NCBI GenBank assembly: GCA_017560095.1
Contig: JAFYOU010000027.1
Location: forward strand, 124,001-188,000
Direction: 5' to 3'
Length of the DNA stretch: 64,000 bases
Source: Candidatus Gastranaerophilales bacterium
GTDB taxonomy: Bacteria > Cyanobacteriota > Vampirovibrionia > Gastranaerophilales > Gastranaerophilaceae
Of this stretch, positions 45,912 to 54,820 are shown piece after piece. Under the pieces are notes generated by a model. It was not told the DNA's origin, did not search any database, and saw nothing but the letters and a program-made list of their open reading frames with translations. Numbering within the stretch: the stretch's first letter is position 1; every line of letters starts with the position of its first letter. A program made the translations under genes and the position numbers.

Positions 45912-48377
45912 TTATTTAGCAACAATATTCACTAATTTATTTGGAACAACAATTACTTTTACAACTTGTTTATCTCCAATAAATTCTTTAGCTTTAGGAG
46001 CAACAAGTGCCATTTTTTCAAGTTCGCTATTAGGTAAACCTTGAGGAACTTCAAGTTTATCTCTTAATTTACCATTAACTTGAACAATTAAAGTAATTGC
46101 ACTTGTTTTTGCAAGAGATTCGTCAAATTTTGGCCAATCAAGCTCATGAATTGATTTATTTGCACCAAGTTCACTATAAATTTCTTCAGACATAAATACA
46201 CAAACTGGAGAAATTAATTTTAACAATGTTAATAAGCCAAAGCTTAAAACATCAAAATTAATTTCATTTTCATTTTTAATGTATTCATAAATCGTATTTG
46301 TAAGTTCTCTATAGCTAGATATTACTGTATTAAATTGAAACTCATTTTCAATATCATGAGTAATCTTTTTAATTGCAATATGGACTTCACGAACAAAATC
46401 GTCATCTTTTTTAGAAAGATTATTAATATCAAAGTTATAATCCAATTTAACTTTATCTTGGAATTTAGAATAAAGGCGATAAACCCTTGAAATAAATTTA
46501 TAGCAACCTTCTACACCAGCGTCCGTCCAATCAAAATCACGAGCTGGAGGAGAATCAGATAAAATAAATAAACGGGCGGTATCTGCACCATAATTAGCAT
46601 AAATCTCATCAGGATCAACTGTATTTCCTTTAGATTTAGACATTTTTGAACCGTCTTTTAAAACCATACCTTGCGTTAAAAGATTAGCAAAAGGCTCATC
46701 AAAATCTAATAAACCGCAATCTCTTAGTGCTTTTGTAAAAAAGCGAGAATATAATAAGTGCAAAATCGCATGCTCAATACCACCAATATATTGATCTACT
46801 GGCAACCATTTATTTACCAAATCTTTATCAAAACATTTATCGTGATTATTTGCATCAGCATATCTTAAATAATACCAGCTAGAGCATACAAATGTATCCA
46901 TTGTGTCTGTATCTCTTATAGCTTTAGCGCCACATTTTGGACAAATTGTTTCTTTAAAAGTCTTACTTGTTTCAATTGGAGATTTTCCTTTAACCGAAAA
47001 ATCAACATCTTCTGGAAGTAACACCGGCAAAGATGATTCATCAACGGGAACTTCTCCGCAATGTTCGCAATAAACAATTGGGATTGGAGCACCCCAATAT
47101 CTTTGACGTGAAATTAACCAATCACGAAGTCTATATTGCGTTTTAAATTCACCAAAACCTTGCTCTAGTGCAAATTGTGTAATTTTATCTCTAGCTGAAA
47201 CCGCATCAATTCCATCGAATTGCTTAGAATTAATCAATGTTCCTTTTTCTATATAGCATTCACCTTCCCTAAAATCTTCGCCCGTGATTACTTGAATCAT
47301 TGGTAAATCATATTTTTTAGCAAAAGCAAAATCTCTTTCATCATGATATGGAACCGCCATAACGGCACCTGTTCCATAATCAACTAAAGCATAGTCTGCA
47401 ACCCAAATAGGGCACTCGCGACCAGTAAATGGGTTTATGATATGAGTTCCTAAAGGAACACCTGTCTTAACTCTATCCGTAGAAAGACGTTCAATTTCGG
47501 TCATTTTTTTAGCATTTTCACGATATTCTTGAACGGCTTTCAAGTTTTCAGGAGTTGTTAATTTTTCTATATCTTTATATTCTGGAGCAACAACCAAATA
47601 AGTTACACCATAAACAGTATCTGCTCTTGTTGTATAAACAGGAATTTCAACATCATTAAGTTCTTTAACTTTAAATTTTAAAATTGCTCCGGTTGATTTT
47701 CCTATCCAATTTTCTTGCATAGTTTTAACGTTATCACCCCAACCAGTTAATTTATCAAGGTCAGCTAATAATTGCTCTGAATATTCGGTAATTTTAAAGA
47801 ACCATTGAGAAAGATTTTTTTTGGTAACCTCGCTATCGCATCTCCAGCATTTACCATCAATTACTTGTTCATTAGCTAAAACCGTAGCGCATTTTTCACA
47901 CCAATTAACAGGTGCATTTTTTTTATATGCCAAACCTTTTTTATAAAGTTGCAAGAAAAGCCATTGAGTCCATTTATAATAATCTGGCATGCAAGTTGTA
48001 ACTTCTCTATCCCAATCAATGGACAAACCAAGCATTTTAAGCTGTTTTGTCATATAAGCAATGTTTTCTAAAGTCCAAGTTTTTGGGTTTGCACCCTTTT
48101 GAATAGCTGCATTTTCAGCGGGAAGCCCAAAACTATCCCAACCCATTGGATGTAAAACATTAAAACCTTGAGCTTTTTTAAAACGGGCAACAACATCAGT
48201 AATCGTATAGTTTCTAACATGTCCCATATGAAGCTTTCCAGATGGATACGGAAACATTGATAATGCAAAATATTTTGGTTTATCACTATTTTCATCTACC
48301 TTGAATGGTTTTGTTTCTTCCCAATTATCAAACCATTTTTTTTCAATTTGTTGAGGATAGTATTCTTTTTCTAACAT
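45912..48377 (-). CDS. leuS: Leucyl-tRNA synthetase
   Basis: 821 residues. The class I HIGH motif appears as PYPSGKLHMGHVRNYT, and KMSKS as DGSKMSKSKGNTVDP. Zinc-ribbon cysteines (CEKCATVLANEQVIDGKCWR) and the editing domain CP1 (YTTRADTVYGVTYLVVAP, the T-rich editing site) are present. It charges tRNA-Leu. thrC ends 9 nt upstream on the same strand, so leuS may be the last gene of a hom-thrC-leuS transcript. Confidence 0.98.
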   Translation of the reverse strand: MLEKEYYPQQIEKKWFDNWEETKPFKVDENSDKPKYFALSMFPYPSGKLHMGHVRNYTITDVVARFKKAQGFNVLHPMGWDSFGLPAENAAIQKGANPKTWTLENIAYMTKQLKMLGLSIDWDREVTTCMPDYYKWTQWLFLQLYKKGLAYKKNAPVNWCEKCATVLANEQVIDGKCWRCDSEVTKKNLSQWFFKITEYSEQLLADLDKLTGWGDNVKTMQENWIGKSTGAILKFKVKELNDVEIPVYTTRADTVYGVTYLVVAPEYKDIEKLTTPENLKAVQEYRENAKKMTEIERLSTDRVKTGVPLGTHIINPFTGRECPIWVADYALVDYGTGAVMAVPYHDERDFAFAKKYDLPMIQVITGEDFREGECYIEKGTLINSKQFDGIDAVSARDKITQFALEQGFGEFKTQYRLRDWLISRQRYWGAPIPIVYCEHCGEVPVDESSLPVLLPEDVDFSVKGKSPIETSKTFKETICPKCGAKAIRDTDTMDTFVCSSWYYLRYADANNHDKCFDKDLVNKWLPVDQYIGGIEHAILHLLYSRFFTKALRDCGLLDFDEPFANLLTQGMVLKDGSKMSKSKGNTVDPDEIYANYGADTARLFILSDSPPARDFDWTDAGVEGCYKFISRVYRLYSKFQDKVKLDYNFDINNLSKKDDDFVREVHIAIKKITHDIENEFQFNTVISSYRELTNTIYEYIKNENEINFDVLSFGLLTLLKLISPVCVFMSEEIYSELGANKSIHELDWPKFDESLAKTSAITLIVQVNGKLRDKLEVPQGLPNSELEKMALVAPKAKEFIGDKQVVKVIVVPNKLVNIVAK

Positions 48378-48386
48378 TTTATTTAC

Positions 48387-49439
48387 CTATTCGTTAATTA
48401 CTTTTACAATATCTTCAATTTTAGCACTTGTATGATGAACAGTTGCCTGCGAATGATCAATTGCCGTTGTTGGGTCTTTTAAGCCATTTCCAGTTAAAAT
48501 GCAAACAACGCGCGAACCAGCTTTAACTTTATCTTTTAGTTTAATAAGTCCAGCAATAGAAGCAATTGAACCAGGTTCAGCAAACACGCCTTCAGTTCTT
48601 GCTAGAAGTCTATAAGCACTCAAGATTTCTTCATCGGTTACACAATCAATAACGCCATTTGATTCATCTCTAGCTGCTTGCGCAAACTTCCAGCTAGCCG
48701 GGTTACCTATTCTAATAGCAGTGGCTATAGTTTCTGGGTTATCAATTTTATGACCTTTAACAATTGGGGCGGCACCTTCTGCCTGAATACCCATCATTAT
48801 AGGCAATTTTGTTGAATTACCAGCTTCAAGATATTCTTTATAACCTTTCCAGTAAGCTGTAATATTACCTGCATTGCCGACAGGAATAAAGTGATAATCA
48901 GGAGCATCACCTAAAGCATCTACTATTTCAAAAGAACCTGTTTTTTGTCCTTCTATTCTATAAGGATTAACAGAATTTACTAATGTTATCGGATACTTTG
49001 AAGCAATTTCCCTAACTGCATCCAACGCTTCATCAAAATTACCCTGAATAGCAATAACTTTAGCTCCATACATCATTGCTTGAGAAAGTTTACCCATTGC
49101 GATATGGCCATCTGGAATCAATACATAACATTTAATTTTCGCTTTAGCAGCATATGCTGCAGCTGCTGCTGATGTATTACCAGTTGAAGCACAAATGATG
49201 GCTTTCGAACCATCTTCAACAGCTTTCGTAACCGCCATTGTCATGCCTCTATCTTTAAAGCTTACAGTAGGGTTTAATCCTTCATATTTTAAATAAATTT
49301 CAGCATTTAATCCAATAGCACTAGCCAAATTATCAGCTTTAATTAAAGGGGTATTCCCTTCACAAAGGGAAATTACAGGGGTTGAATCTGTAACAGGTAA
49401 AAATTTTCTATATTTTTCAATTAATCCTTTGTATCTCAT
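48387..49439 (-). CDS. thrC: Threonine synthase
   Basis: 350 residues, the short PLP fold-type II class. VSFKDRGM carries the PLP Lys62, [19 protein letters not shown] binds the cofactor phosphate, and [14 protein letters not shown] and LTGNGLKDP complete the pattern. It converts O-phosphohomoserine to threonine. It begins 1 nt after hom, an expected operon pair; a homoserine kinase is not seen here. Confidence 0.96.
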   Translation of the reverse strand: MRYKGLIEKYRKFLPVTDSTPVISLCEGNTPLIKADNLASAIGLNAEIYLKYEGLNPTVSFKDRGMTMAVTKAVEDGSKAIICASTGNTSAAAAAYAAKAKIKCYVLIPDGHIAMGKLSQAMMYGAKVIAIQGNFDEALDAVREIASKYPITLVNSVNPYRIEGQKTGSFEIVDALGDAPDYHFIPVGNAGNITAYWKGYKEYLEAGNSTKLPIMMGIQAEGAAPIVKGHKIDNPETIATAIRIGNPASWKFAQAARDESNGVIDCVTDEEILSAYRLLARTEGVFAEPGSIASIAGLIKLKDKVKAGSRVVCILTGNGLKDPTTAIDHSQATVHHTSAKIEDIVKVINE

Positions 49440-49440
49440 T

Positions 49441-50697
49441 TTATAAAACCCTTATTTTATTTGTTATTTGAATATTATTTTCACTTTGTAATTTCTGAAT
49501 CATTTGATTCATGTCTTTTTCAAGACTTTCTTCGGTTATTACAATAATTGTAGCACTGCCATCGCCATTATCACCTTTTTGAATAACGCAAGAAATATTT
49601 ACATTTGATTCGGCGCAAGCACATCCAATTGCGCCAATTACACCTTTAACATTTTTAGCAACAATTGATAGATAATAACAATTTTTTGTTTCATCAATGT
49701 TAATTTGATTAGCGTATTCACTATGATGACAAACTGTCATAGGAAGAGCGTTTTCACCCTTTTCAATTTCTGCCTTCAAACATAAGATGTCTCCTACAAC
49801 AGAGCTTGCTGTAGGAAATTGCCCTGCTCCAGGGCCTACAAACATTACTTTATCAACAGGAAATCCATGTAATAAAACTGCGTTTGTTGCATTTTTGATA
49901 TCAGAAATCGGATTAGCTTTAGCAACTAACATTGGATGAACTCTAACATCTATTCCATTTAAAACCTTTTTAGCTTGGGCAATTAACTTAATTTTATATC
50001 CAAGTTCATCTGCAATCTTGATATCTTGTGCAGTAATTTTAGTGATGCCTTCTTTATAAATTTTGTTTACATCAATTCTTTTTCCAAAAACAATGTTAGC
50101 TAAAATTGCTATTTTGTACATAGCATCAAACCCTTCAACATCACCTGTGGGATCAGTTTCTGCATATCCTAGGGCTTGAGCTTTAGCTAGACATTCATCG
50201 TATGAAAGATTTTCTTCTTCCATCTTTGTTAAAATATAATTTGTTGTACCGTTTAAAATACCGGCAACTGAACTAAAATCATTAGCCGTCAAGCTTGTTT
50301 TTATAGGAAGAATTAAAGGAATACCACCCGCAACAGCTGCTTCATATAGAATTATTACTCCATTTTCACGAGCTAAATCAAATAATTCTGCCCCATGGCG
50401 AGCCAATAATTCTTTATTTGCAGTTACAATATGTTTTTTATTTTGAATTGCAGTTTTTAAAACATCTAAAATCCCGCAACCACCTGCAACTTCAACAACC
50501 ACATCAATATTAGGGTTAGTTGCAATTTCCATAGAATCAGTTGTTAATGATTTAACTTCGACATCTCTTTTTTTGTTTAAATTTTTTACAGATGCGCTAA
50601 CAATTTCAATGTCGTCATACTTTGCTAATACTTTAACTACTCCGCATCCAACGGTACCAAGACCGATAATCCCGATTTTTAATTTCTTATTTTCCAT
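49441..50697 (-). CDS. hom: Homoserine dehydrogenase
   Basis: 418 residues from the ATG at 50697; an upstream start six codons earlier would add only hydrophobic residues. [19 protein letters not shown] binds NAD(P), [12 protein letters not shown] and [20 protein letters not shown] with LNGTTNYIL mark the catalytic domain, and [20 protein letters not shown] is a signature. The C-terminal ~85 residues form an ACT domain for threonine feedback control. First gene of hom-thrC, divergent from gltX. Confidence 0.96.
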   Translation of the reverse strand: MENKKLKIGIIGLGTVGCGVVKVLAKYDDIEIVSASVKNLNKKRDVEVKSLTTDSMEIATNPNIDVVVEVAGGCGILDVLKTAIQNKKHIVTANKELLARHGAELFDLARENGVIILYEAAVAGGIPLILPIKTSLTANDFSSVAGILNGTTNYILTKMEEENLSYDECLAKAQALGYAETDPTGDVEGFDAMYKIAILANIVFGKRIDVNKIYKEGITKITAQDIKIADELGYKIKLIAQAKKVLNGIDVRVHPMLVAKANPISDIKNATNAVLLHGFPVDKVMFVGPGAGQFPTASSVVGDILCLKAEIEKGENALPMTVCHHSEYANQINIDETKNCYYLSIVAKNVKGVIGAIGCACAESNVNISCVIQKGDNGDGSATIIVITEESLEKDMNQMIQKLQSENNIQITNKIRVL

Positions 50698-50706
50698 AGA
50701 AAAATA

Positions 50707-50751
50707 ATAACACAAATTTTTTTTTGATGTACTATTGTGTTATCAAAACAA
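50707..50751. promoter_or_regulatory. Inverted repeats in the hom-gltX divergent promoter region
   Basis: ATAACACAA (50707-50715) is the exact reverse complement of TTGTGTTAT (50735-50743), 19 nt apart; the second arm also begins the partial palindrome TTGTGTTATCAAAACAA (50735-50751). It may be an operator serving both genes. Confidence 0.35.
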
Positions 50752-50772
50752 TATTAAAAGAGGATTTTAAAA

Positions 50773-52209
50773 ATGTCAGAAAAAGTAAGAGTAAGAATAG
50801 CACCTTCTCCATCTGGAAATTTACATATTGGAACTGCTCGTACCGCATTATTTAATTTTTTGTTTGCAAAAAAAATGGGCGGTGAATACGTTTTAAGAAT
50901 CGAAGATACTGATTTAGATAGAAGCTCTGAAGCATTTAAACAAAACATTTTTGATAGCTTAAAAGCTCTAGGCTTAAACTGGGATGAAGGTCCAGATGTT
51001 GGCGGAGAATATGGCCCATACAAACAATCTGAAAGATTTGATATTTACCCAAAATTTGCTCAAATGCTTATTGATAAAGGTTATGCATACGAATGTTTTT
51101 GTTCTAACGAAGATTTAGATAAAGAACATGAAATTGCCGAAGCGCAAAAAATTCCATACAAATATTCAAGAAAATGCATGAATTTAACAGAAGAAGAGCG
51201 TGCTGAATTAAAAGCAAAAGGAATTGTTCCTTCAATTAGATTTAAAGTTGATTACAAAGAATTAATTTTTAACGATTTAGTTAAAGGTGAATTAAAATTT
51301 GATACATCATTAATTGGCGATTTTGCAATTATGAAATCAAACGGCACTCCAACATATAATTTTGCCGTTGTTGTTGATGATATGTTAATGAAAATAACTC
51401 ACGTTATTCGTGGCGAAGATCATATTTCAAATACACCAAAACAAATTTTAATTTATGAAGCACTAGGCGCTGATGTTCCACAATTTGGACATTTAGGTAT
51501 GATTTTAGCTCCAGACAGAAGCAAACTTTCAAAGCGCCATGGTGCAACTGCAGTTTCTGACTTTATTAAACAAGGTTATTTAACAGAAGCTCTATTAAAC
51601 TTTGTTGCATTACTTGGTTGGGCTCCATCAGATTCTCAAGAAATTAAAGACGTTGACGCTATTGCAGCAGATTTCAGAATCAACGAAGTTTCAAGTTCAA
51701 ATTCAATTTTTGAATATGAAAAATTAAACTGGATGAATGGTCAATATATCAAAAAAATGGATATCTCAAAATTAACAGATTTAGCACTACCATTCTTGTC
51801 TAAATATGACACATCAATTTATTCTAGAGAAAAATTAGAAAGAATAATTGAAGTTACAAGAGAACCAATTACATTGCTTTCTGACCTTGAAAACGACACT
51901 CAATATTTCTTTGAAAATCCAATTTATGATGAAGTAAAAGAAATTTTAGATGGTGAAGCAGCTTGTGTAGTTTTACCAAAATTCCTTGAAGAAGCAAAAA
52001 CTTGGGATTTTGAAAATCATGATGAAATCCATGAAAAATTAGGAGAATTAAGAACATTCTTCAAAGAAAATAATGGATTTAAACCAAAAGAAACAATGTG
52101 GGCAATTCGCTCTGCTCTAACAGGAAGAACCCACGGAGCTGATATGGTTGCAACTATTCAAATCTTAGGTAAAAACGAAGTTATCAAAAGGTTAGAAAAA
52201 TTAGTTTAG
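50773..52209 (+). CDS. gltX: Glutamyl-tRNA synthetase
   Basis: 478 residues. IAPSPSGNLHIGTARTALFN with HIG at 18-20, LRIEDTDLDRS, the KMSKS-type motif DRSKLSKRHGATAVSDF, and GEDHISNTPKQI. It is probably non-discriminating, also charging tRNA-Gln for GatCAB, because no glutaminyl-tRNA synthetase is seen and a tRNA-Gln lies nearby; this is inference. AGAGGA precedes the ATG and a strong terminator follows. Confidence 0.97.
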   Translation: MSEKVRVRIAPSPSGNLHIGTARTALFNFLFAKKMGGEYVLRIEDTDLDRSSEAFKQNIFDSLKALGLNWDEGPDVGGEYGPYKQSERFDIYPKFAQMLIDKGYAYECFCSNEDLDKEHEIAEAQKIPYKYSRKCMNLTEEERAELKAKGIVPSIRFKVDYKELIFNDLVKGELKFDTSLIGDFAIMKSNGTPTYNFAVVVDDMLMKITHVIRGEDHISNTPKQILIYEALGADVPQFGHLGMILAPDRSKLSKRHGATAVSDFIKQGYLTEALLNFVALLGWAPSDSQEIKDVDAIAADFRINEVSSSNSIFEYEKLNWMNGQYIKKMDISKLTDLALPFLSKYDTSIYSREKLERIIEVTREPITLLSDLENDTQYFFENPIYDEVKEILDGEAACVVLPKFLEEAKTWDFENHDEIHEKLGELRTFFKENNGFKPKETMWAIRSALTGRTHGADMVATIQILGKNEVIKRLEKLV

Positions 52210-52213
52210 TATT

Positions 52214-52239
52214 AAAAAAGCCCCGTTTGGGGCTTTTTT
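52214..52239. terminator. Terminator of gltX (bidirectional)
   Basis: AAAAAAGCCCC / GGGGCTTTTTT with GTTT loop, 5 nt after gltX; also reaches the 3' end of the convergent gene. Confidence 0.92.
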
Positions 52240-52966
52240 ATTGTAATTTATCAGCATGTTTTGCTTTTAATTCTCTTTTTAAATCCATTTGAGCTTTTTT
52301 AGCTTTTAATTCTGGTGTATCAAATCTTGCAACACGCTTACGCATTTCAGCTTGTTTTGGAGTATCTCCACCTTTCATAATTACCTCAGCACTTTCTTTA
52401 GCTGATTTATGGGATAAGCCTGGTTCAATCATTTCTTTAAAAGCAAACTGTGATTTCATCCATTCGGCACTATCTTGAGCAGATTTATAAGTTGGAGTCC
52501 AACTTCCTTTTGAGTCACCATAAAGTAAATTTTGCACACGACCCTCTGAAAATTCATAAGGAACATTCATACTATTTCTATTTGCCATTTCTTCCACAGA
52601 TGGAACAGTTGCTCTAAATTTTTCGGACAGGGAAGTATCTATTATGTATTTGCAATTTTGAGCAGGTCTTTCTCCATTATCTATTAATTCTTTCTTAGCT
52701 AATTCTACCGCTTTATCAACTTTTTGTTTATAAGTTTCCAGAGTATTTGGTTCAGAAAATGTATTAGTTACTTTTTTAGAAGGGGTTATATCAAGCCTAT
52801 TAACCATAGCTCTACCCTGAACAGCCATAGCAGCCAAAGCACCTTTTACGTTTTTGCCAGCAGTTTTAGCTTGTTCTATAACTTTAGCACCTACATTTCC
52901 TGTTTTTTTAGAAGATATTTCTTTAACAGTACCTGCTACAACTTGAGTTAGTTTTGATAATTGCAT
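52238..52966 (-). CDS. Unknown basic, helix-rich protein
   Basis: 242 residues; I do not recognise it. The N-terminus is Lys/Ala/Gly-rich and helical (KLTQVVAGTVKEISSKKTGN, TAGKNVKGALAAMAVQGRAM), the middle has VDKAVELAKKELIDNGERPA and a Ser/Trp-containing stretch (GDSKGSWTPTYKSAQDSAEW), and the C-terminus is a charged helix (ELKAKKAQMDLKRELKAKHA). No membrane helix or signal. AAGGAG precedes the ATG. A run of about 18 T lies 45-65 nt upstream of the start, inside the leader or promoter. Confidence 0.65.
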   Translation of the reverse strand: MQLSKLTQVVAGTVKEISSKKTGNVGAKVIEQAKTAGKNVKGALAAMAVQGRAMVNRLDITPSKKVTNTFSEPNTLETYKQKVDKAVELAKKELIDNGERPAQNCKYIIDTSLSEKFRATVPSVEEMANRNSMNVPYEFSEGRVQNLLYGDSKGSWTPTYKSAQDSAEWMKSQFAFKEMIEPGLSHKSAKESAEVIMKGGDTPKQAEMRKRVARFDTPELKAKKAQMDLKRELKAKHADKLQ

Positions 52967-53011
52967 TCTATATTCTCCTTATAAACTAATTGCATATATT
53001 TATCAAAACCG

Positions 53012-53029
53012 TTTTTTTTTTTTTTTTTT
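53012..53029. repeat. Long T homopolymer upstream of 52966
   Basis: About 18 consecutive T (A on the coding strand of the downstream gene), far longer than other runs in the window. Such tracts slip during replication and can vary promoter spacing or leader length. Confidence 0.75.
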
Positions 53030-53126
53030 GATATTTTCCCTTTTGTTTGTAACGAAAAATTTACAATTAAATAAAATGCATTATTTTATGTAAGTTCTAG
53101 TCCTAAACTTGAGATACGTTTCTGAA

Positions 53127-53159
53127 GTTGCCTACCAGATGAGAGTCATGGTTGGCAAC
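53127..53159. other. Strong hairpin in an otherwise gene-free spacer
   Basis: GTTGCCTACCA (53127-53137) pairs with TGGTTGGCAAC (53149-53159) at 10 of 11 positions around an 11-nt loop, in a locally less AT-rich block (about 53095-53230) with no ORF. It may be a structured 5' leader of the 52238-52966 gene (minus) or an independent RNA. The rest of the 52967-53329 gap shows nothing else definite. Confidence 0.45.
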
Positions 53160-53329
53160 AATTACTTCTTTGTGACCATAGTGATCTTAGTTAATAAAGT
53201 CAAAAGTGCCACATTATAATAGACCCCACCATACTTGATTAATCTACTTGTAAAATTAATTATATTTTTTCATTCTTTACTTTTATGCAATATAAAAACA
53301 TTTTGAATAATTTAGCATATTCAATATAA

Positions 53330-53473
53330 TTAAAGAATTTTATCAATATCAGTTTTTGCCAGGGCAGCAATTACATGCGCACAAGAAGTAGCGCTTCCAA
53401 TAATAAGTAAAGCAACGTAAAACCATAAACTACTTGCAACTAAATTTGTTTCCTTAATATTTAAAATACACAT
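53330..53473 (-). CDS. Candidate 47-residue membrane peptide
   Basis: ATG at 53473 to TAA at 53330. The peptide has a polar start (MCILNIKETNLVASS), one hydrophobic helix (LWFYVALLIIGSATSCAHVI) and a charged tail (AKTDIDKIL), the layout of a single-pass small membrane protein. No clear Shine-Dalgarno. It starts just downstream of the tRNA-Gln terminator. Support is only the composition and intact frame. Confidence 0.4.
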   Translation of the reverse strand: MCILNIKETNLVASSLWFYVALLIIGSATSCAHVIAALAKTDIDKIL

Positions 53474-53500
53474 TAAAAATTTTACTAAACTTAAAACATT

Positions 53501-53527
53501 AAAAAAGAGTCCATACGGACTCTTTTT
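53501..53527 (-). terminator. Terminator of tRNA-Gln
   Basis: Perfect 11-bp stem AAAAAGAGTCC / GGACTCTTTTT with ATAC loop, 4 nt beyond the tRNA 3' end on the minus strand. Confidence 0.9.
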
Positions 53528-53530
53528 AAT

Positions 53531-53605
53531 TGGCTGGGGTGAAAGGACTCGAACCTCTGAATGCCTGGACCAAAACCAGGTGCCTTACCACTTGGCGACA
53601 CCCCA
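53531..53605 (-). tRNA. tRNA-Gln (anticodon UUG), CCA encoded
   Basis: Minus strand folds as a full cloverleaf: acceptor TGGGGTG/CACCCCA, D arm with AAGTGGTAAGG, anticodon stem CCTGG/CCAGG around the loop TTTTGGT (anticodon TTG), variable region CATTC, T arm with TTCGAGT, discriminator G and genomically encoded CCA. It has its own terminator and lies 48 nt after the kinase-like gene of the ThiC-like operon. Confidence 0.95.
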
Positions 53606-53653
53606 TCGGGCAATTACTATAATAATATATAAAGTTTATTTGTCAAGAATTTT

Positions 53654-54505
53654 TTATAAACTACATGATTTATCTTTTAAGACAGAAACAATAGCGTCAA
53701 TAAGCTGCTGTACAATATCTTCTATATATGCCTGACTAGTCATGCCATTAATAACAACATCTGCAACATCCATTGAAGGACGAATATGACGAAAAGCAGT
53801 TTGATTAACATCGTGAAATTGCATTTGTGCAGCAAGTCCTGTTTTACCTCTGCTAGTTGCACGTGCAAACCATCTATCTTTAATAACTTCAAACGGAGTA
53901 TAAACATAAATTTTTACATCGGTAATATTTTCAAGTTTTTCATGAAGAACATACAAACCTTCATTTAAAATTAATTTTGCAGGCTTTTTTAAAACAACAT
54001 TCTCTTTACTTTCGCAAGTAACAAAATTATATAATGGAGAATAAATTTCTTCACCATTTTTAAGCTTAATCAAATGTTCGCGCATTAATTCCAAATTAAT
54101 TGCATCAGGGGTATCAAAAGAAAACCCTGATTCAAATAATTTTTCATAACTACCAGCTTCTGTTAATTCCCTTGATGCGTCTTTATAATAATCATCGCAA
54201 CACACAACAGTATATACATCATCAGTATCTGATTTAACACAAGCTTTAGTTGCATTTTTAACTAAAGTAGTTTTCCCGGAAGCGCTTTCACCAGCAATAG
54301 ACAAAATGAAAGTAGAATTTTTATCTTCAATTGCTTTTCTAGCAATATTAAAGATGAATCCCTCATTAATACGAAGTATCAATGGTTGTTTTTGCATTCT
54401 ATCGCTAGCGATGATTTTTCTTATGTTTTCAATAATTTGCGACATTTTAGACATTGAAACCAATCTCTGAGCTTGTCTAATTTGATTTTCACTTAAGTTA
54501 GTCAT
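53654..54505 (-). CDS. Uridine kinase/phosphoribulokinase-family P-loop kinase
   Basis: 283 residues. Walker A GESASGKT (72-79) lies after a ~65-residue N-terminal extension, with VVCCDDYYKDAS (substrate-binding DDYY), FDTPDAINLELMREHL and LILNEGLYVLHEKL following the uridine kinase/PRK pattern. RWFARATSRGKTG resembles the lid Arg motif. Usual uridine kinases are about 210 residues, so the extension is notable. It is the last gene of a minus-strand run (aldolase, ThiC-like, small protein, kinase), so a sugar or nucleoside-like alcohol is the likely phosphate acceptor; uridine itself is not certain. Confidence 0.75.
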   Translation of the reverse strand: MTNLSENQIRQAQRLVSMSKMSQIIENIRKIIASDRMQKQPLILRINEGFIFNIARKAIEDKNSTFILSIAGESASGKTTLVKNATKACVKSDTDDVYTVVCCDDYYKDASRELTEAGSYEKLFESGFSFDTPDAINLELMREHLIKLKNGEEIYSPLYNFVTCESKENVVLKKPAKLILNEGLYVLHEKLENITDVKIYVYTPFEVIKDRWFARATSRGKTGLAAQMQFHDVNQTAFRHIRPSMDVADVVINGMTSQAYIEDIVQQLIDAIVSVLKDKSCSL

Positions 54506-54531
54506 ACTTATAACACATTTCCAAATCTATT

Positions 54532-54783
54532 CTATTCTTCAGACAAAAAACTATCTTCATCATCATTTGCTTCGTTCTCCAAAAGTTTATAAGCCATATA
54601 TGCACCAGTTGCAAGCGCTTTTGGATCAAGCTGAGACTTTTGAGCTAACTCAATAATAGCTGTGTTTAATTCCGGGTTTTCTTCTTTTATATAATGTATC
54701 ATTTCCTTTCTCCAAGCAGGAATGTCGGAAATAATTTCATTAACGGTTTGTTCTACATTTTCTATTGAAATAAGTGGTTGCAT
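54532..54783 (-). CDS. Small acidic protein of unknown function
   Basis: 83 residues, helical and acidic: VEQTVNEIISDIPAWRKEMI, then IIELAQKSQLDPKALATGAY and an Asp/Glu-rich tail (NEANDDEDSFLSEE). Not recognised. It lies between the ThiC-like gene (37 nt away) and the kinase-like gene (26 nt), so it is most likely part of the same transcript. Confidence 0.65.
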   Translation of the reverse strand: MQPLISIENVEQTVNEIISDIPAWRKEMIHYIKEENPELNTAIIELAQKSQLDPKALATGAYMAYKLLENEANDDEDSFLSEE

Positions 54784-54820
54784 ATCTTAATTATATTAAA
54801 ATCCTAACTTATCGTCAATT

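Noticed and set aside
53095-53230. Known riboswitch, 6S RNA, SRP RNA, RNase P RNA or hammerhead ribozyme in the structured spacer
   Set aside because: None of the conserved core motifs of these classes could be found on either strand.
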